51,964 nucleotides of DNA from assembly GCA_947576095.1 (NCBI GenBank), contig CANPPW010000007.1:1-51964 (forward strand), given 5' to 3'. This document shows positions 14,139-23,396 of this stretch, piece by piece. A model generated the notes under the pieces. The model did no database searches, was not told the DNA's origin, and was given only the letters and a program-made list of their open reading frames with translations. Positions within the stretch are counted from its first letter, which is position 1; the number at the start of each line of letters is the position of its first letter. The position numbers were made by a program, and so were the translations under genes. Source of the stretch: an uncultured Mycoplasmatota bacterium (lineage in GTDB: Bacteria; Bacillota_I; Bacilli_A; RF39; UBA660).

Positions 14139-16498
14139 CTTAATTTGACATTACATTTTTCTTTAACTCCATCTATAATTTTATAAAATATTTCAGTTAC
14201 TTCCTTTTCTTCTAATGTTCGATTTTGACCATTAAAAGTTAAGGCATAGGCTATAGACTTTTCATCTTTTCCTATTTTATCTCCTTCATAAATATCAAAT
14301 ACCTGTATATCCATAAGAAGCCTTCCACCAATTTTACCAATCACCATCTCTATCTGTTTACTTGGCATATTCCTAGGCATAATAAATGCTACATCCTTAT
14401 GTACCGATGGATATTTTGAAACTTCCTTATATTTTAATAATTTCGTCTTTGACATAAGTGCATTCATTGAAATTTCAAACATATATACATCTTCTTTATT
14501 TGTTTTAGGATGAATACGTCCTAAAATTCCAATCGGTTTACGATCTAATAAAATAGACGCACACATCCCAGGATGAAAATCAGTTGCCTCACTTCTTTCA
14601 AAACTATATCGATTTTTAAATCCCATATAATCTAAAAGATTTTCTAAAATACCTTTAACAAGATAAAAATCTACAGAAACTCCTTCTGTCCATCCATTTG
14701 TCATATAAGTACCTGAAAGTAAACCACATATTTTACTTTCTTCTTGATACTCTTTATCATAGGTTTTACTAATTTCATACAAAAATATATCTTTTACTTT
14801 TCTAGATTTATTATACTGATATACCTGATAAATAGATGGCAGTAGGGATGTTCTTACAACTGATTTATCTAAACTCATTGGGTTGGGTAATACTACATTT
14901 TGTTTGTTCTCATATGAAAATGTATGACTCATTTCTTCAGAAATGAGTGTATATGTTTTTGTTTCTGTAAGGCCTAAACTTCGTAATCGTTTAGAAATAA
15001 TCTTTCTATATTTTACATCTCCTATATATCTTCCTTCACGAACGTTCGTTTTAGGTAAAGTCGAGATTAAATTATGATACCCATATAATCTTGCAATCTC
15101 TTCTGCAATGTCATTGATATAAGGTTCAATATCAAGTCTTCTTGGAGGAATTGTTACAATAAATTTATCACCATTTCGCTTATACGGAAAATCTAATCTT
15201 TCAAGTTCCACTTCCATATCTTCTTCACAAATCGTAATTCCTAACATCTTGTTTATCTCTTGTGGTGTAAATTCTACTATTTTTTGTGTTTTATCAATTT
15301 TATCATAACGAATAATTCCTGTTAATACCTTAGCATTAGCATACTTTTTTAATAGATAACAAGCCCTTTTCATAGCTTTTTCTGTATATTCATAACTAAG
15401 ACCTTTCCCATATCGGATAGAAGCCTCACTTTTAAGTCCTAATCTAGAAGCTGTATAGCGAATACTAGTAGGAGCAAATATTGCACTTTCAATTAAAATT
15501 GTCTTGGTATGCTCATCTACTTCTGTATTCGCTCCCCCCATAACACCTGCTACACAAACAGGATTCTTTCCATCCGTAATAACAATATCCTCTTTTGTAA
15601 GCTTTCTTTCTTTCCCATCTAATGTAATGATATTTTCTCCTTCTTTAGCATCTCTTACCAAAATATGATCTCCTAATTTATCTTTATCAAAAAAATGAAG
15701 AGGTTGACCATACTCTAACATTACATAATTAGAAATATCCACAACATTATTAATAGAACGAATTCCTACACTCTTTAGTCTTTTCTGAATAAATTGTGGC
15801 GAAGGTCCAATTTCTATATCTGTAACCATTTTAGCTAAATAATAAGGACATTTATCTGTTTCAATATCCAAATGAATATGGGAATCTACTTTTTCATCTA
15901 TTTCATCAAATAAGTCTTCAGGTAAAGTAACCTTTCGATTCAAAATTGCCGCAAGTTCATAGGCAAATCCAATATGATAATAACAATCATTATTCCTATG
16001 TTTATGTACATCTAATTCATATAAAGTATCATCTAATCCTAAATATCTAATAGGATCTTCTCCCACTTTAGCATCTTTACCTAATTCATGAATCCCTTTA
16101 TGATAGGTTTCCTCTGTTTTTTCTTCCAATCCAAGTTCAAATAAAGCACATAACATCCCTTCTGACTCTACATTTCTGATCTTGCTTTTTTTGATAGTAA
16201 AATCATCTTGTAAAACAGCACCTTCCAAAGCAACAATTACTTTCATGCCTTCTCTTACATTAGAGGCACCACAAACAATTTGTTTGATTTGACTTCCAAT
16301 ATCAACTTTACAAACATGTAAATGATCACTATCTGGATGATCTGCTACATGTGTAATTTGTCCAATTATCAAATTTGATATATGATTGGTAATTACACTT
16401 TCAACATTAATACCTGCCTTAGTAACCTTTACAGCTAATTCTTTTAAATCTTGATCATTTATATCAATATATTCTCTAACCCATTCTAAATTAATCAT
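14129..16498 (-). CDS. pheT: Phenylalanyl-tRNA synthetase beta subunit
   Basis: 789 aa, the usual bacterial length. It begins with the EMAP/YtpR-type tRNA-binding domain (IIGQITHVADHPDSDHLHVC, about 44-63). The B3/B4 region, B5 (INKMLGITI), a catalytic-like core (RTSLLPSIYQVYQYN) and a C-terminal FDX anticodon-binding domain (YKEVSKYPSVHKDVAF) follow. It forms the alpha2-beta2 PheRS that charges tRNA-Phe and edits Tyr. The start overlaps the pheS end by 8 bases. Regulated through the Phe T-box upstream of the operon. Confidence 0.95.
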   Translation of the reverse strand: MINLEWVREYIDINDQDLKELAVKVTKAGINVESVITNHISNLIIGQITHVADHPDSDHLHVCKVDIGSQIKQIVCGASNVREGMKVIVALEGAVLQDDFTIKKSKIRNVESEGMLCALFELGLEEKTEETYHKGIHELGKDAKVGEDPIRYLGLDDTLYELDVHKHRNNDCYYHIGFAYELAAILNRKVTLPEDLFDEIDEKVDSHIHLDIETDKCPYYLAKMVTDIEIGPSPQFIQKRLKSVGIRSINNVVDISNYVMLEYGQPLHFFDKDKLGDHILVRDAKEGENIITLDGKERKLTKEDIVITDGKNPVCVAGVMGGANTEVDEHTKTILIESAIFAPTSIRYTASRLGLKSEASIRYGKGLSYEYTEKAMKRACYLLKKYANAKVLTGIIRYDKIDKTQKIVEFTPQEINKMLGITICEEDMEVELERLDFPYKRNGDKFIVTIPPRRLDIEPYINDIAEEIARLYGYHNLISTLPKTNVREGRYIGDVKYRKIISKRLRSLGLTETKTYTLISEEMSHTFSYENKQNVVLPNPMSLDKSVVRTSLLPSIYQVYQYNKSRKVKDIFLYEISKTYDKEYQEESKICGLLSGTYMTNGWTEGVSVDFYLVKGILENLLDYMGFKNRYSFERSEATDFHPGMCASILLDRKPIGILGRIHPKTNKEDVYMFEISMNALMSKTKLLKYKEVSKYPSVHKDVAFIMPRNMPSKQIEMVIGKIGGRLLMDIQVFDIYEGDKIGKDEKSIAYALTFNGQNRTLEEKEVTEIFYKIIDGVKEKCNVKLRDK

Positions 16499-17546
16499 TT
16501 AAAAAATCCTCCCTTCTATCAAATGTATTGCTTTCCCTTAAATCTGTATTATAAAAGACGCGTAAATCTTTAATATCATATTTAAGCATTGCCATTCTTT
16601 CAGCACCAAAACCAAAGGCAAACCCACTCCATTGTTTTGGATCATACCCACTCATTTTTAAAACATTAGGATGCACAATTCCAGCACCAGCGATTGTTAT
16701 CCAACCTGTATGTTTACAAATATTACATCCATCTTGTTTACAATTAAAACAACTGATATCAACCTCTACAGATGGTTCTGTAAATTGATAATAACTGGGA
16801 CGAAATCTAGTTTCGATACTAGAACCAAACAGTTTCTTTACAATGACATCTATCGTTCCCTTTAAATCTGATAAACTAATATCATGATCAACAACTAAAC
16901 CTTCTATTTGCATAAATTGATGAGAATGAGTAGCATCATCATCATCTCTTCGATATGTTTTTCCAGGACAAATCATTCTAATAGGAGTTTTTCCTCCCCC
17001 TTTTAACATAGTACGAACTTGTACAGGAGATGTTTGACTACGAAGTAAAATTTCTTCTCCTTCTATATAAAATGTATCTTGTGCATCCCTTGCTGGGTGT
17101 CCTTTAGGAATATTTAACATTTCAAAATTATACTTATCTTCTTCTATTTCTGGACCATCTACTACATCATATCCCATAGAGAGAAAAACTTCTTCCACTT
17201 CTTCAATTAATTTTTCTAAAATATTTGGGGATCCTATACGAATTTTTGTAGCGGGAAGTGTAATATCAACCTGTTCCTGTTCTAATTTTTGATTTAAAGT
17301 TTCCATTTCTAATTGAATACAAAGAGATTCAATTCTATTTTTCATCTCTGTTTTTAAATCATTTATCAATTTTCCAAAGACTTTCTTTTCATCTACGCTT
17401 AATTCTTTCATATAATTCATAAGCTCTACTATAGGACCTTTTTTTCCTAAATACATAATCTTTATATCATTTAATTCTTGCAAAGTTTCTACGTTTTCTA
17501 ATTTTTGATTCATCTCTTCTCTTAATTTTTCTATTTTTTCTTTCAT
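16491..17546 (-). CDS. pheS: Phenylalanyl-tRNA synthetase alpha subunit
   Basis: 351 aa. An N-terminal coiled coil (about 1-90) precedes the class II catalytic core. Visible elements are motif 2-like RTMLKGGGKTPIRMICPGKT with RRDDDDATHSHQFMQIEGL, and motif 3-like GFAFGFGAERMAML. A Cys cluster CFNCKQDGCNICKHTGW lies near residue 270. AGGAGG lies close before the ATG. It follows an alpha/beta hydrolase gene by 9 bases and is under the same T-box. Confidence 0.96.
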   Translation of the reverse strand: MKEKIEKLREEMNQKLENVETLQELNDIKIMYLGKKGPIVELMNYMKELSVDEKKVFGKLINDLKTEMKNRIESLCIQLEMETLNQKLEQEQVDITLPATKIRIGSPNILEKLIEEVEEVFLSMGYDVVDGPEIEEDKYNFEMLNIPKGHPARDAQDTFYIEGEEILLRSQTSPVQVRTMLKGGGKTPIRMICPGKTYRRDDDDATHSHQFMQIEGLVVDHDISLSDLKGTIDVIVKKLFGSSIETRFRPSYYQFTEPSVEVDISCFNCKQDGCNICKHTGWITIAGAGIVHPNVLKMSGYDPKQWSGFAFGFGAERMAMLKYDIKDLRVFYNTDLRESNTFDRREDFLND

Positions 17547-17555
17547 ACTATCCTC

Positions 17556-18212
17556 CTATAACTCTTTATAATTATACTTCTTTTTATATCTTTTTTTATT
17601 AAAAAAGTCTACCATATATTCTTCTATTTTGTTTTTTTCCTTACTCTTTAATAATTGATGATCTCCATCTTTTATGATTATAAAGTATTTGGGGCTTTCA
17701 ACAGTATCAAGCACTACAAAACTGTCAGACACACAGGCAAATAAATCCTTCTGTCCATGAATTAAAAGAAGTGGACACCTGATTTGTGTCAATACATATT
17801 TTTTTTCTTTTATCATCTTATAAACCTCACACATTGTACATAAATTCGCTTTTTGTATCATCTTTATCACGCTCTTTTTTCTAGTTGTAAATAAGGTAAT
17901 AAAAAGTGGTGATAAAAGAACTAACTTTCGAACCATGTTATATTTACTACTCAAATAACATCCTATAATGGCTCCCACACCATGACCTATAATAAAAATT
18001 TCATCATAAGATAAACATAAATTTACCAGAAATGTTTCTGATTGTTTTAACCAATCTTTATAACGAATTTTTCGAATGCCCTTTTTTTCATGATCGTTTA
18101 ATGAAAAGTAATGAACATCAATTTTATAAATATGGTTGATATCCTCTATAAATTCTTTATAATCTGTATAAGAACATCCTAAATCACAAATCAGTAAAAT
18201 AGCTCTTTTCAT
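17556..18212 (-). CDS. Alpha/beta-hydrolase-fold protein lacking the nucleophile Ser
   Basis: 218 aa from the chosen start (MKRAILLICDLG). Hydrolase-fold landmarks are an elbow at IIGHGVGAIIGC, an acid strand LLLIHGQKDLF, and a His in KDGDHQLL. The elbow reads G-H-G-V-G, so the usual Ser is Gly, and hydrolysis by the normal mechanism is unlikely. An upstream in-frame GTG at 18239 lies inside the T-box terminator; GGAG nine bases before the ATG at 18212 supports the later start. It is the first gene of the T-box-controlled pheS-pheT transcript. That placement hints at a link to Phe supply or translation, but no role is known to me. Confidence 0.75.
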   Translation of the reverse strand: MKRAILLICDLGCSYTDYKEFIEDINHIYKIDVHYFSLNDHEKKGIRKIRYKDWLKQSETFLVNLCLSYDEIFIIGHGVGAIIGCYLSSKYNMVRKLVLLSPLFITLFTTRKKSVIKMIQKANLCTMCEVYKMIKEKKYVLTQIRCPLLLIHGQKDLFACVSDSFVVLDTVESPKYFIIIKDGDHQLLKSKEKNKIEEYMVDFFNKKRYKKKYNYKEL

Positions 18213-18225
18213 AATCATCTTCTCC

Positions 18226-18443
18226 AATAAAAAAAGCACCCCTATAAGGACGTGCTAAACGTGGTACCACCTTAATTTATAGAAAAATCTATCTCTATAC
18301 TATAACGCGTTACCGATATATATTTTGTATATACTGCTTAAAAGGTGAATTCATAAATTCTTTTTTATTAGGATCCCACCTACCCTAACTCTCTTTAAAA
18401 AAAGATTTTTTATTACTACTCCTTTATAATCGCTTTAAATTTA
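18226..18443 (-). promoter_or_regulatory. T-box riboswitch, Phe specifier
   Basis: The minus-strand leader has the T-box motif AAGGTGGTACCACGTT (18258-18273), followed by a terminator AGCAC...GTGCT with a T run (18229-18256). In the specifier loop GAA is followed by TTC (18347-18349) and A, i.e. a Phe codon. Uncharged tRNA-Phe would stabilise the antiterminator and allow transcription of the hydrolase-like gene, pheS and pheT. Confidence 0.9.
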
Positions 18444-18448
18444 CTATT

Positions 18449-18477
18449 ATTATACGTTTGTTTTTTTGAATTGTCAA
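18449..18477 (-). promoter_or_regulatory. Promoter of the Phe T-box operon
   Basis: Minus strand: perfect TTGACA (18472-18477), 17-bp spacer, perfect TATAAT (18449-18454). Confidence 0.85.
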
Positions 18478-18520
18478 TTGCTATCATCATCTTGTATTAA
18501 CCATTAAATTTTCACTTACA

Positions 18521-19285
18521 CTACTTCTTTATTTGGTATATTTTACTTGGAAACGCACTTTCTTGTTTTATGAGTTTTTCAATTTCATTGCAAGATAAAA
18601 GCTTACCAGCATTCATAAAATTCATACCATGCTCATTTATCTTATATATATCAGTAGTTAACAAAGAAAAATCATCTACAAATAAGAAGAAAGATTCCAG
18701 ATGATTACACTTACGATAATCTCCCATAATTTCTAACATTTCTGCTATTTCATATGGATGCATTGCTGTTTGCATCAAACGAATATGACTCCATGCCACA
18801 TGATTTTGTCTTCTAAAATTTGTAAAAGCAGCTCTTGATAAATCTGATAAAGATGTTTCTATCATAAAATCCCTTTTTATCCTATCGAAATCAATTTTTT
18901 GAGTTTCATAAATTCCTTTTATTATTTCCCAATCTTCCATATTATAATTCAAATGTACTTTACAATATCCTGCTAAAAGAGCAAGTTTTGCATCATCATC
19001 ATCAAATTGTTCTTGATATTTTTGGTAAACAGAAAGAGAAAAACTTCGTTTAGGATTAACTTCTAAAGAAGAAATGTGGCTCTTTTCTAAAGTTTCCATG
19101 TAATAATAAGGATCTAAATTATATTGACGACATAAATCCACTAAAAAATCTTCTAAAAACATTACAGGAAGTACCAATTTTATATTATTTCCCTTTTGAA
19201 TATTCGCTTTTTCAAATAAATATCCTCCTATGATAGTATCTAAATCAACTTGCTCTGGATTTAAACTTACAATAATCTGTTCCAT
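18521..19285 (-). CDS. Hypothetical protein, family not recognised
   Basis: 254 aa, soluble, no signal peptide or membrane helix, mostly helical in appearance. Recurrent features are an acidic stretch EQFDDDDAKLALLAGY (about 92-107) and SLSDLSRAAFTNFRRQNH. AGAGGTG precedes the ATG. It lies between RNase J and the PheRS operon on the same strand, about 140 bases after the RNase J stop and its terminator, so it is probably transcribed alone. I cannot assign a function. Confidence 0.6.
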   Translation of the reverse strand: MEQIIVSLNPEQVDLDTIIGGYLFEKANIQKGNNIKLVLPVMFLEDFLVDLCRQYNLDPYYYMETLEKSHISSLEVNPKRSFSLSVYQKYQEQFDDDDAKLALLAGYCKVHLNYNMEDWEIIKGIYETQKIDFDRIKRDFMIETSLSDLSRAAFTNFRRQNHVAWSHIRLMQTAMHPYEIAEMLEIMGDYRKCNHLESFFLFVDDFSLLTTDIYKINEHGMNFMNAGKLLSCNEIEKLIKQESAFPSKIYQIKK

Positions 19286-19360
19286 TTTTTAATACACCTC
19301 TTTTTTTCATTCTATTATAACAAAAAAAAATGCAAATTAGTATCAAAAATATGAATTTTA

Positions 19361-19424
19361 TAAAAAAAGTTATATAGAAATGAATGAATGAATAATCATA
19401 CAATTCATATTCTTTATAACTTTC
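19361..19424 (-). terminator. Terminator of the RNase J gene
   Basis: AGTTATA/TATAACT outer stem (19368-19374/19415-19421) with inner ATGAAT/ATTCAT pairing, then a run of seven T on the minus strand. The loop contains a tandem TGAA repeat. Confidence 0.6.
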
Positions 19425-21071
19425 TTATACTTCTTGTATAACAATCAAAATCATAGGTTTGCATTCGGTTTCTTTATACAAATATTTTCCTAATTTATCT
19501 CTAACACTTGATTTTATTTTTCCAAAATCTACATAATTAGGTTTTATATTTTCATGAATAATATCTAAAGATATTTTTTCAGATTCTTTAATCAGTTCTG
19601 CACTATCCTTTACATAAATGAATCCTCGTGTCAAAATTTCTGGTCCCGCTAATACTTTTTTTGTTGCCCTATCAATCGTTGCACTTACAATAACAATACC
19701 ACTTTCTGATAAAAGTTCCCTATCTTTAATAACAAGTTCACCTACATCACCAATGGTTTTCCCGTCAATTAAAACATCATCCACTTTTACCTTATCATTG
19801 TTTAAAACAAGTTCACTATTTTCAAAAGTAACAACTTCACCATTGAGTCGAAGCAGAATATGATCTTCATCCATACCAAGTCGTAAAGCATTTCTTGCAT
19901 TTTCAACTTGATGCCTATACTCTCCCATAACAGGGAAATAATATTTGGGTTGCATAAGATCAATCATCATCATTAAATCTTCTCTTGATGCATGATGTCC
20001 TAAATATTTTTTTGTTGGAATAATAACTAAATTACAACCAATTTGAGCAATTCGATCAAATATTTTGGTTGCACTTTTCTCCATTCCATCGTAAATAGGA
20101 GATGCGAAAACAACAGTATCCCTATCAGAAAGTTTGATAAATTTATCATAACCTTTCATAATTCTTGAAATATTATTAAATAGTTTTTCCCTTTCATCCG
20201 AAACAAGTACAATAATTCCTTCATCGTTTACATGATGAATTCCTAGAATACGTGTTTTATCAAAGGCAACATAATGCATATCAATCGCTTTTATAATAAT
20301 CGTTTCTAATCTTTTTCCCATAATCACAACTTTACGGTCAGTCATCATAATTTCATTAAAAATTTCCTGGATCCTAGCCAGTTGTGCATTAAATACATTA
20401 AATAAAATACGTCCCTCATTTTTTAAAATGGTTTCTCTTATAATAGGGGTAATTCGATGTTTAGGGGATGTAAAGCCTGCTTTTTCAGCATATAAAGATT
20501 CACTCATCAGACAAAGAACACCTTGTTTTCCAATATATCCTAATTTACCAATATCCGTTTTATAAGCACCAATCATGGTAGGATCAAATACAAAATTTCC
20601 TGTATATACAATAGATCCTTGATCAGTATTTAAAACATAAGCAACGGCATCTGGCACAGAATGTGTAACAGATACAGGAAATATACTAGTTGTTTTAAAA
20701 TTTATTTTTTTATGAGCCTTTATTTCTACTAATTGACTTGTTTTAATATTTTCATCCATCAACTCTGTCTTTATCACTTCCATGGTAAAGGAAGTCCCAT
20801 ATATTTTTACATTTGGTAAATCACGAATCAAATCAGGAATAGCACCCATTTGTCCATCATGTCCATGTGTAATAAAAATTCCCTGAATTCGATTTTGATT
20901 TTCCTTTAAATAGTCATAATTAGGTAAAATATAATCAACCCCTAAAAGACCTTCGTCTGCACTTTTTAATCCTGCATCGAATACAAAAATATCCTGATCC
21001 ACTTCAATAATATACATGTTTTTACCGACTTCATTTAATCCACCTAAACTAAAAATTCTAATTTTACTCAT
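19425..21071 (-). CDS. rnjB: RNase J family protein with degenerate active site (RNase J2-like)
   Basis: 548 aa, the normal RNase J length, with metallo-beta-lactamase, beta-CASP and C-terminal domains. Start MSKIRIFSLGGLNEVGKNMY is typical. RNase J motif H-x-H-x-D-H reads HGHDGQ (69-74), so the Asp and last His are Gly and Gln. TGDF reads TGNF (157-160), and the HGEY motif reads MGEY (382-385). GHHAS (358-362) remains. Loss of several metal ligands matches RNase J2, the weak or inactive partner of RNase J1 in Bacilli, so I infer a structural or regulatory subunit, with an active J1 expected elsewhere. The 5' region carries a weak ribosome binding site, AAGGAG about six bases upstream. Confidence 0.85.
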   Translation of the reverse strand: MSKIRIFSLGGLNEVGKNMYIIEVDQDIFVFDAGLKSADEGLLGVDYILPNYDYLKENQNRIQGIFITHGHDGQMGAIPDLIRDLPNVKIYGTSFTMEVIKTELMDENIKTSQLVEIKAHKKINFKTTSIFPVSVTHSVPDAVAYVLNTDQGSIVYTGNFVFDPTMIGAYKTDIGKLGYIGKQGVLCLMSESLYAEKAGFTSPKHRITPIIRETILKNEGRILFNVFNAQLARIQEIFNEIMMTDRKVVIMGKRLETIIIKAIDMHYVAFDKTRILGIHHVNDEGIIVLVSDEREKLFNNISRIMKGYDKFIKLSDRDTVVFASPIYDGMEKSATKIFDRIAQIGCNLVIIPTKKYLGHHASREDLMMMIDLMQPKYYFPVMGEYRHQVENARNALRLGMDEDHILLRLNGEVVTFENSELVLNNDKVKVDDVLIDGKTIGDVGELVIKDRELLSESGIVIVSATIDRATKKVLAGPEILTRGFIYVKDSAELIKESEKISLDIIHENIKPNYVDFGKIKSSVRDKLGKYLYKETECKPMILIVIQEV

Positions 21072-21172
21072 ATTTACTCCTTTCTCCTTGTATAAAAACC
21101 TTATTCATTATAACAAAAAAAAAGAAAGTCGTCTACTTATAAGAATTTTATCCTATATTCTCACTAAAATAT

Positions 21173-21201
21173 CAAAAAAATAGGTAATTTTTTACCTATT
21201 T
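21173..21201 (-). terminator. Terminator of htpG
   Basis: AATAGGTAA/TTACCTATT stem with 4-base loop, then a run of T on the minus strand; it overlaps the htpG stop. Confidence 0.8.
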
Positions 21202-23073
21202 TGCAATCATATCACAGATTAAATTACTAATTTCAGTTGGATTTTCTAAAGATAAACCTTCAATTAATCTAGCTTGTGCATATAAAATCTTTGTATAAGA
21301 TGCTAACAAATCCTTATTTCCCTGCACTTCCTTTAATTTTTTAGCAATTGGATGTTCTTCATTAATTTCCATAATTTTTTTAGATTGTACACCTTGGTTA
21401 TTTGGCATTGCATTCAGTACCTTTGCCATTTGATTAGAAATTTCTCCTTCTGTTGTTAAACATACTGGATGCTTTTTCAATCGATGTGTAAACCGAACTG
21501 ATTCCACTTCCCCACTTAGTATCTCTTTCATAGAGGTAAACATATCTTTATAATTTTCATTTTCTTTTTGTAAAGCTTCTTTTTCTTCCTCTGTATCTAA
21601 ATCAAAATCTTTATCACAAACATTTACAAATTTTTTACCATCATATTCCATTAACATTTGTACTACAAATTCATCCACATAATCTGTTAAATACAAAATT
21701 TCAAAATCTTTATCTTTTACCATTTCTACCTGTGGGAGTAAATCTACCTTATCAATACTTTCTCCTGATGCATAATAAATAGAATCTTGATTTTCTTTCA
21801 TATTTTTAATATATTCTTTTAAAGTAACCATTTTCTTTTCTTTAGAAGAGTAAAAAATTAATAAATCCTTAAGTTCTTCTTTATGCATACCATAATCATT
21901 ATAAACACCATATTTTATTTGTATACCAAAATTTTTAAAGAATTCAATGTATTTTTCTCTATCTTTTTCTAACATTTTTGAAAGTTCACTTTTTATTTTC
22001 TTTTCAATATTTTTAGCAATCATTTGTAAAAAACGATCTTGCTGCAACATCTCTCTTGAAATATTTAAAGAAAGGTCACTACTATCAACTAATCCCTTTA
22101 CAAAACTAAAATAGTCGGGAAGCAAATCCGCACATTTTTCCATAATCATAACACCATTGGAATAAAGTTCTAATCCTTTTTCATATTCCTTAGAATAAAA
22201 ATCATATGGAGCATGAGATGGAATATAAAGTAAGGCATTATAACTACACTGACCTTCTACAGCTGTATGAATTGTTTGAAGGGGTTTTTCATAATCGAAA
22301 AATTTAGATTTATAAAAATCATCATATTCTTCCTGTTTAATTTTACTTTTATTTTTTTTCCAGATAGGAATCATACTATTTAGAACTTTTTCTTCTATAA
22401 TTGTTTCATATTCATCTTTACTGCCCTCTTTTAATTTTTCTTCTTCTACATTCATCTTAATAGGATATTTAATATAATCAGAGTATTTTTTTACCATTCT
22501 CTCAATTTTATAAGTATCCAAAAATTCCTTATAAGATTCATCTTCATCATCTTCTTTTAAATATAAAATAATACTCGTTCCAATACTTTCTTTTTCACAA
22601 GGAGTAATAATATACCCTTCGGCTCCTTCGCTTTCCCATTTGTAAGCTTTCTCTTCACCATAAGCCCTACTTATCACTTCTACTTTATCACTTACCATAA
22701 AAGCCGAATAAAATCCTACACCAAACTGGCCAATGATATCAATTTCCTTTTGTTTTCCTGCCTCATTTTTAAAATCAAATGAACCACTTTTTGCAATTGT
22801 ACCCAGATTATTTTCTAATTCCTTTTCAGTCATACCAATTCCATTATCTGTAATTGTAATTGTTCGCTCATCTTTATTTAAATCAATCTGAATAAAAAAG
22901 TCCTTACGATCTTTTTCTCCACCATCTGTAAGAGATTTATAATATAATTTATCTAGAGCATCACTTGCATTGGAAATAATCTCTCTTAAAAAAATTTCTT
23001 TATTTGTATAAATAGAATTTACCATTAAGTCTAATAATTTTTTAGATTCTGCTTTAAATTCTTTTTTTCTCAT
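21196..23073 (-). CDS. htpG: Hsp90-family chaperone HtpG
   Basis: About 625 aa from the chosen start MRKKEFKAESKKLLDLM. The GHKL ATPase N-domain shows LREIISNASDALDKLY, the Asp loop TDNGIGMT and the lid/loop GQFGVGFYSAFMVSD. The middle domain holds the catalytic-loop Arg stretch NISREMLQQDR. An in-frame ATG at 23124 adds 17 residues and lies between the promoter and the ribosome binding site (AGGA nine bases before 23073), so it is rejected. It is a single-gene unit controlled by a CIRCE operator, implying HrcA regulation and heat induction. Confidence 0.95.
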   Translation of the reverse strand: MRKKEFKAESKKLLDLMVNSIYTNKEIFLREIISNASDALDKLYYKSLTDGGEKDRKDFFIQIDLNKDERTITITDNGIGMTEKELENNLGTIAKSGSFDFKNEAGKQKEIDIIGQFGVGFYSAFMVSDKVEVISRAYGEEKAYKWESEGAEGYIITPCEKESIGTSIILYLKEDDEDESYKEFLDTYKIERMVKKYSDYIKYPIKMNVEEEKLKEGSKDEYETIIEEKVLNSMIPIWKKNKSKIKQEEYDDFYKSKFFDYEKPLQTIHTAVEGQCSYNALLYIPSHAPYDFYSKEYEKGLELYSNGVMIMEKCADLLPDYFSFVKGLVDSSDLSLNISREMLQQDRFLQMIAKNIEKKIKSELSKMLEKDREKYIEFFKNFGIQIKYGVYNDYGMHKEELKDLLIFYSSKEKKMVTLKEYIKNMKENQDSIYYASGESIDKVDLLPQVEMVKDKDFEILYLTDYVDEFVVQMLMEYDGKKFVNVCDKDFDLDTEEEKEALQKENENYKDMFTSMKEILSGEVESVRFTHRLKKHPVCLTTEGEISNQMAKVLNAMPNNQGVQSKKIMEINEEHPIAKKLKEVQGNKDLLASYTKILYAQARLIEGLSLENPTEISNLICDMIAK

Positions 23074-23103
23074 ATTTATCATTCCTTTCTCGTTATAGTA
23101 ATC

Positions 23104-23131
23104 ATTATACGCTTTTTTTAGCACTTGTCAA
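23104..23131 (-). promoter_or_regulatory. htpG promoter
   Basis: Minus strand: TTGACA (23126-23131), 16-bp spacer, TATAAT (23104-23109). It overlaps the CIRCE element. Confidence 0.8.
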
Positions 23132-23144
23132 CAAAGAATGCTAA
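23118..23144. promoter_or_regulatory. CIRCE operator (HrcA binding site)
   Basis: On the minus strand TTAGCATTC-N9-AAGTGCTAA, compared with consensus TTAGCACTC-N9-GAGTGCTAA: 16 of 18 positions and the exact 9-base spacer. It covers the -35 of htpG. Confidence 0.88.
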
Positions 23145-23176
23145 CAAAAGAATAGAATATAAATAAAGAAAAATAT

Positions 23177-23207
23177 AAAAAAAGAAATTTTCTTTATAGA
23201 AAATTTC
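23177..23207 (-). terminator. Terminator after the tiny membrane protein genes
   Basis: Perfect 9-bp stem GAAATTTTC/GAAAATTTC (23184-23192/23199-23207), 6-base loop, then TTTTTTTAT on the minus strand. Confidence 0.8.
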
Positions 23208-23218
23208 CCCTTTATGTT

Positions 23219-23374
23219 CTAAAATAACACAGAACCAAGTATAATAGCTAATAATATATAAAGTACAATAATGATAATATAGCTACTACCATGACTACCG
23301 CCATGACTACAAGAACAAGTATTCCCTTGTGTTGTAGTTGTTGTTTGTGTTGAACAATTGCTATTACAAGCCAT
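23219..23374 (-). CDS. Tiny Cys-rich membrane protein (YjcZ/tiny-TM-like)
   Basis: 51 aa. An N-terminal segment rich in Cys, Thr, Ser, Gly and His (MACNSNCSTQ...CSCSHGGSHGSS) is followed by one hydrophobic helix (YIIIIVLYILLAIILGSVLF, about 32-51). AGGAGGT stands six bases before the ATG, among the best ribosome binding sites in the window. The architecture resembles the very short YjcZ-type sporulation-associated membrane proteins of Bacilli. It sits in tandem with a second such gene and ends at its own terminator. Function is unknown. Confidence 0.65.
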   Translation of the reverse strand: MACNSNCSTQTTTTTQGNTCSCSHGGSHGSSYIIIIVLYILLAIILGSVLF

Positions 23375-23396
23375 AGTTTACCTCCTATCTAAGGGC

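Noticed and set aside
17556-18239. Longer start of the hydrolase-like gene at 18239
   Set aside because: That GTG lies inside the T-box terminator hairpin and lacks a ribosome binding site; GGAG serves the ATG at 18212.
19381-19393. TGAA tandem repeat as a phase-variable tract
   Set aside because: Only three copies, located in the loop of the RNase J terminator and not in a gene or promoter.
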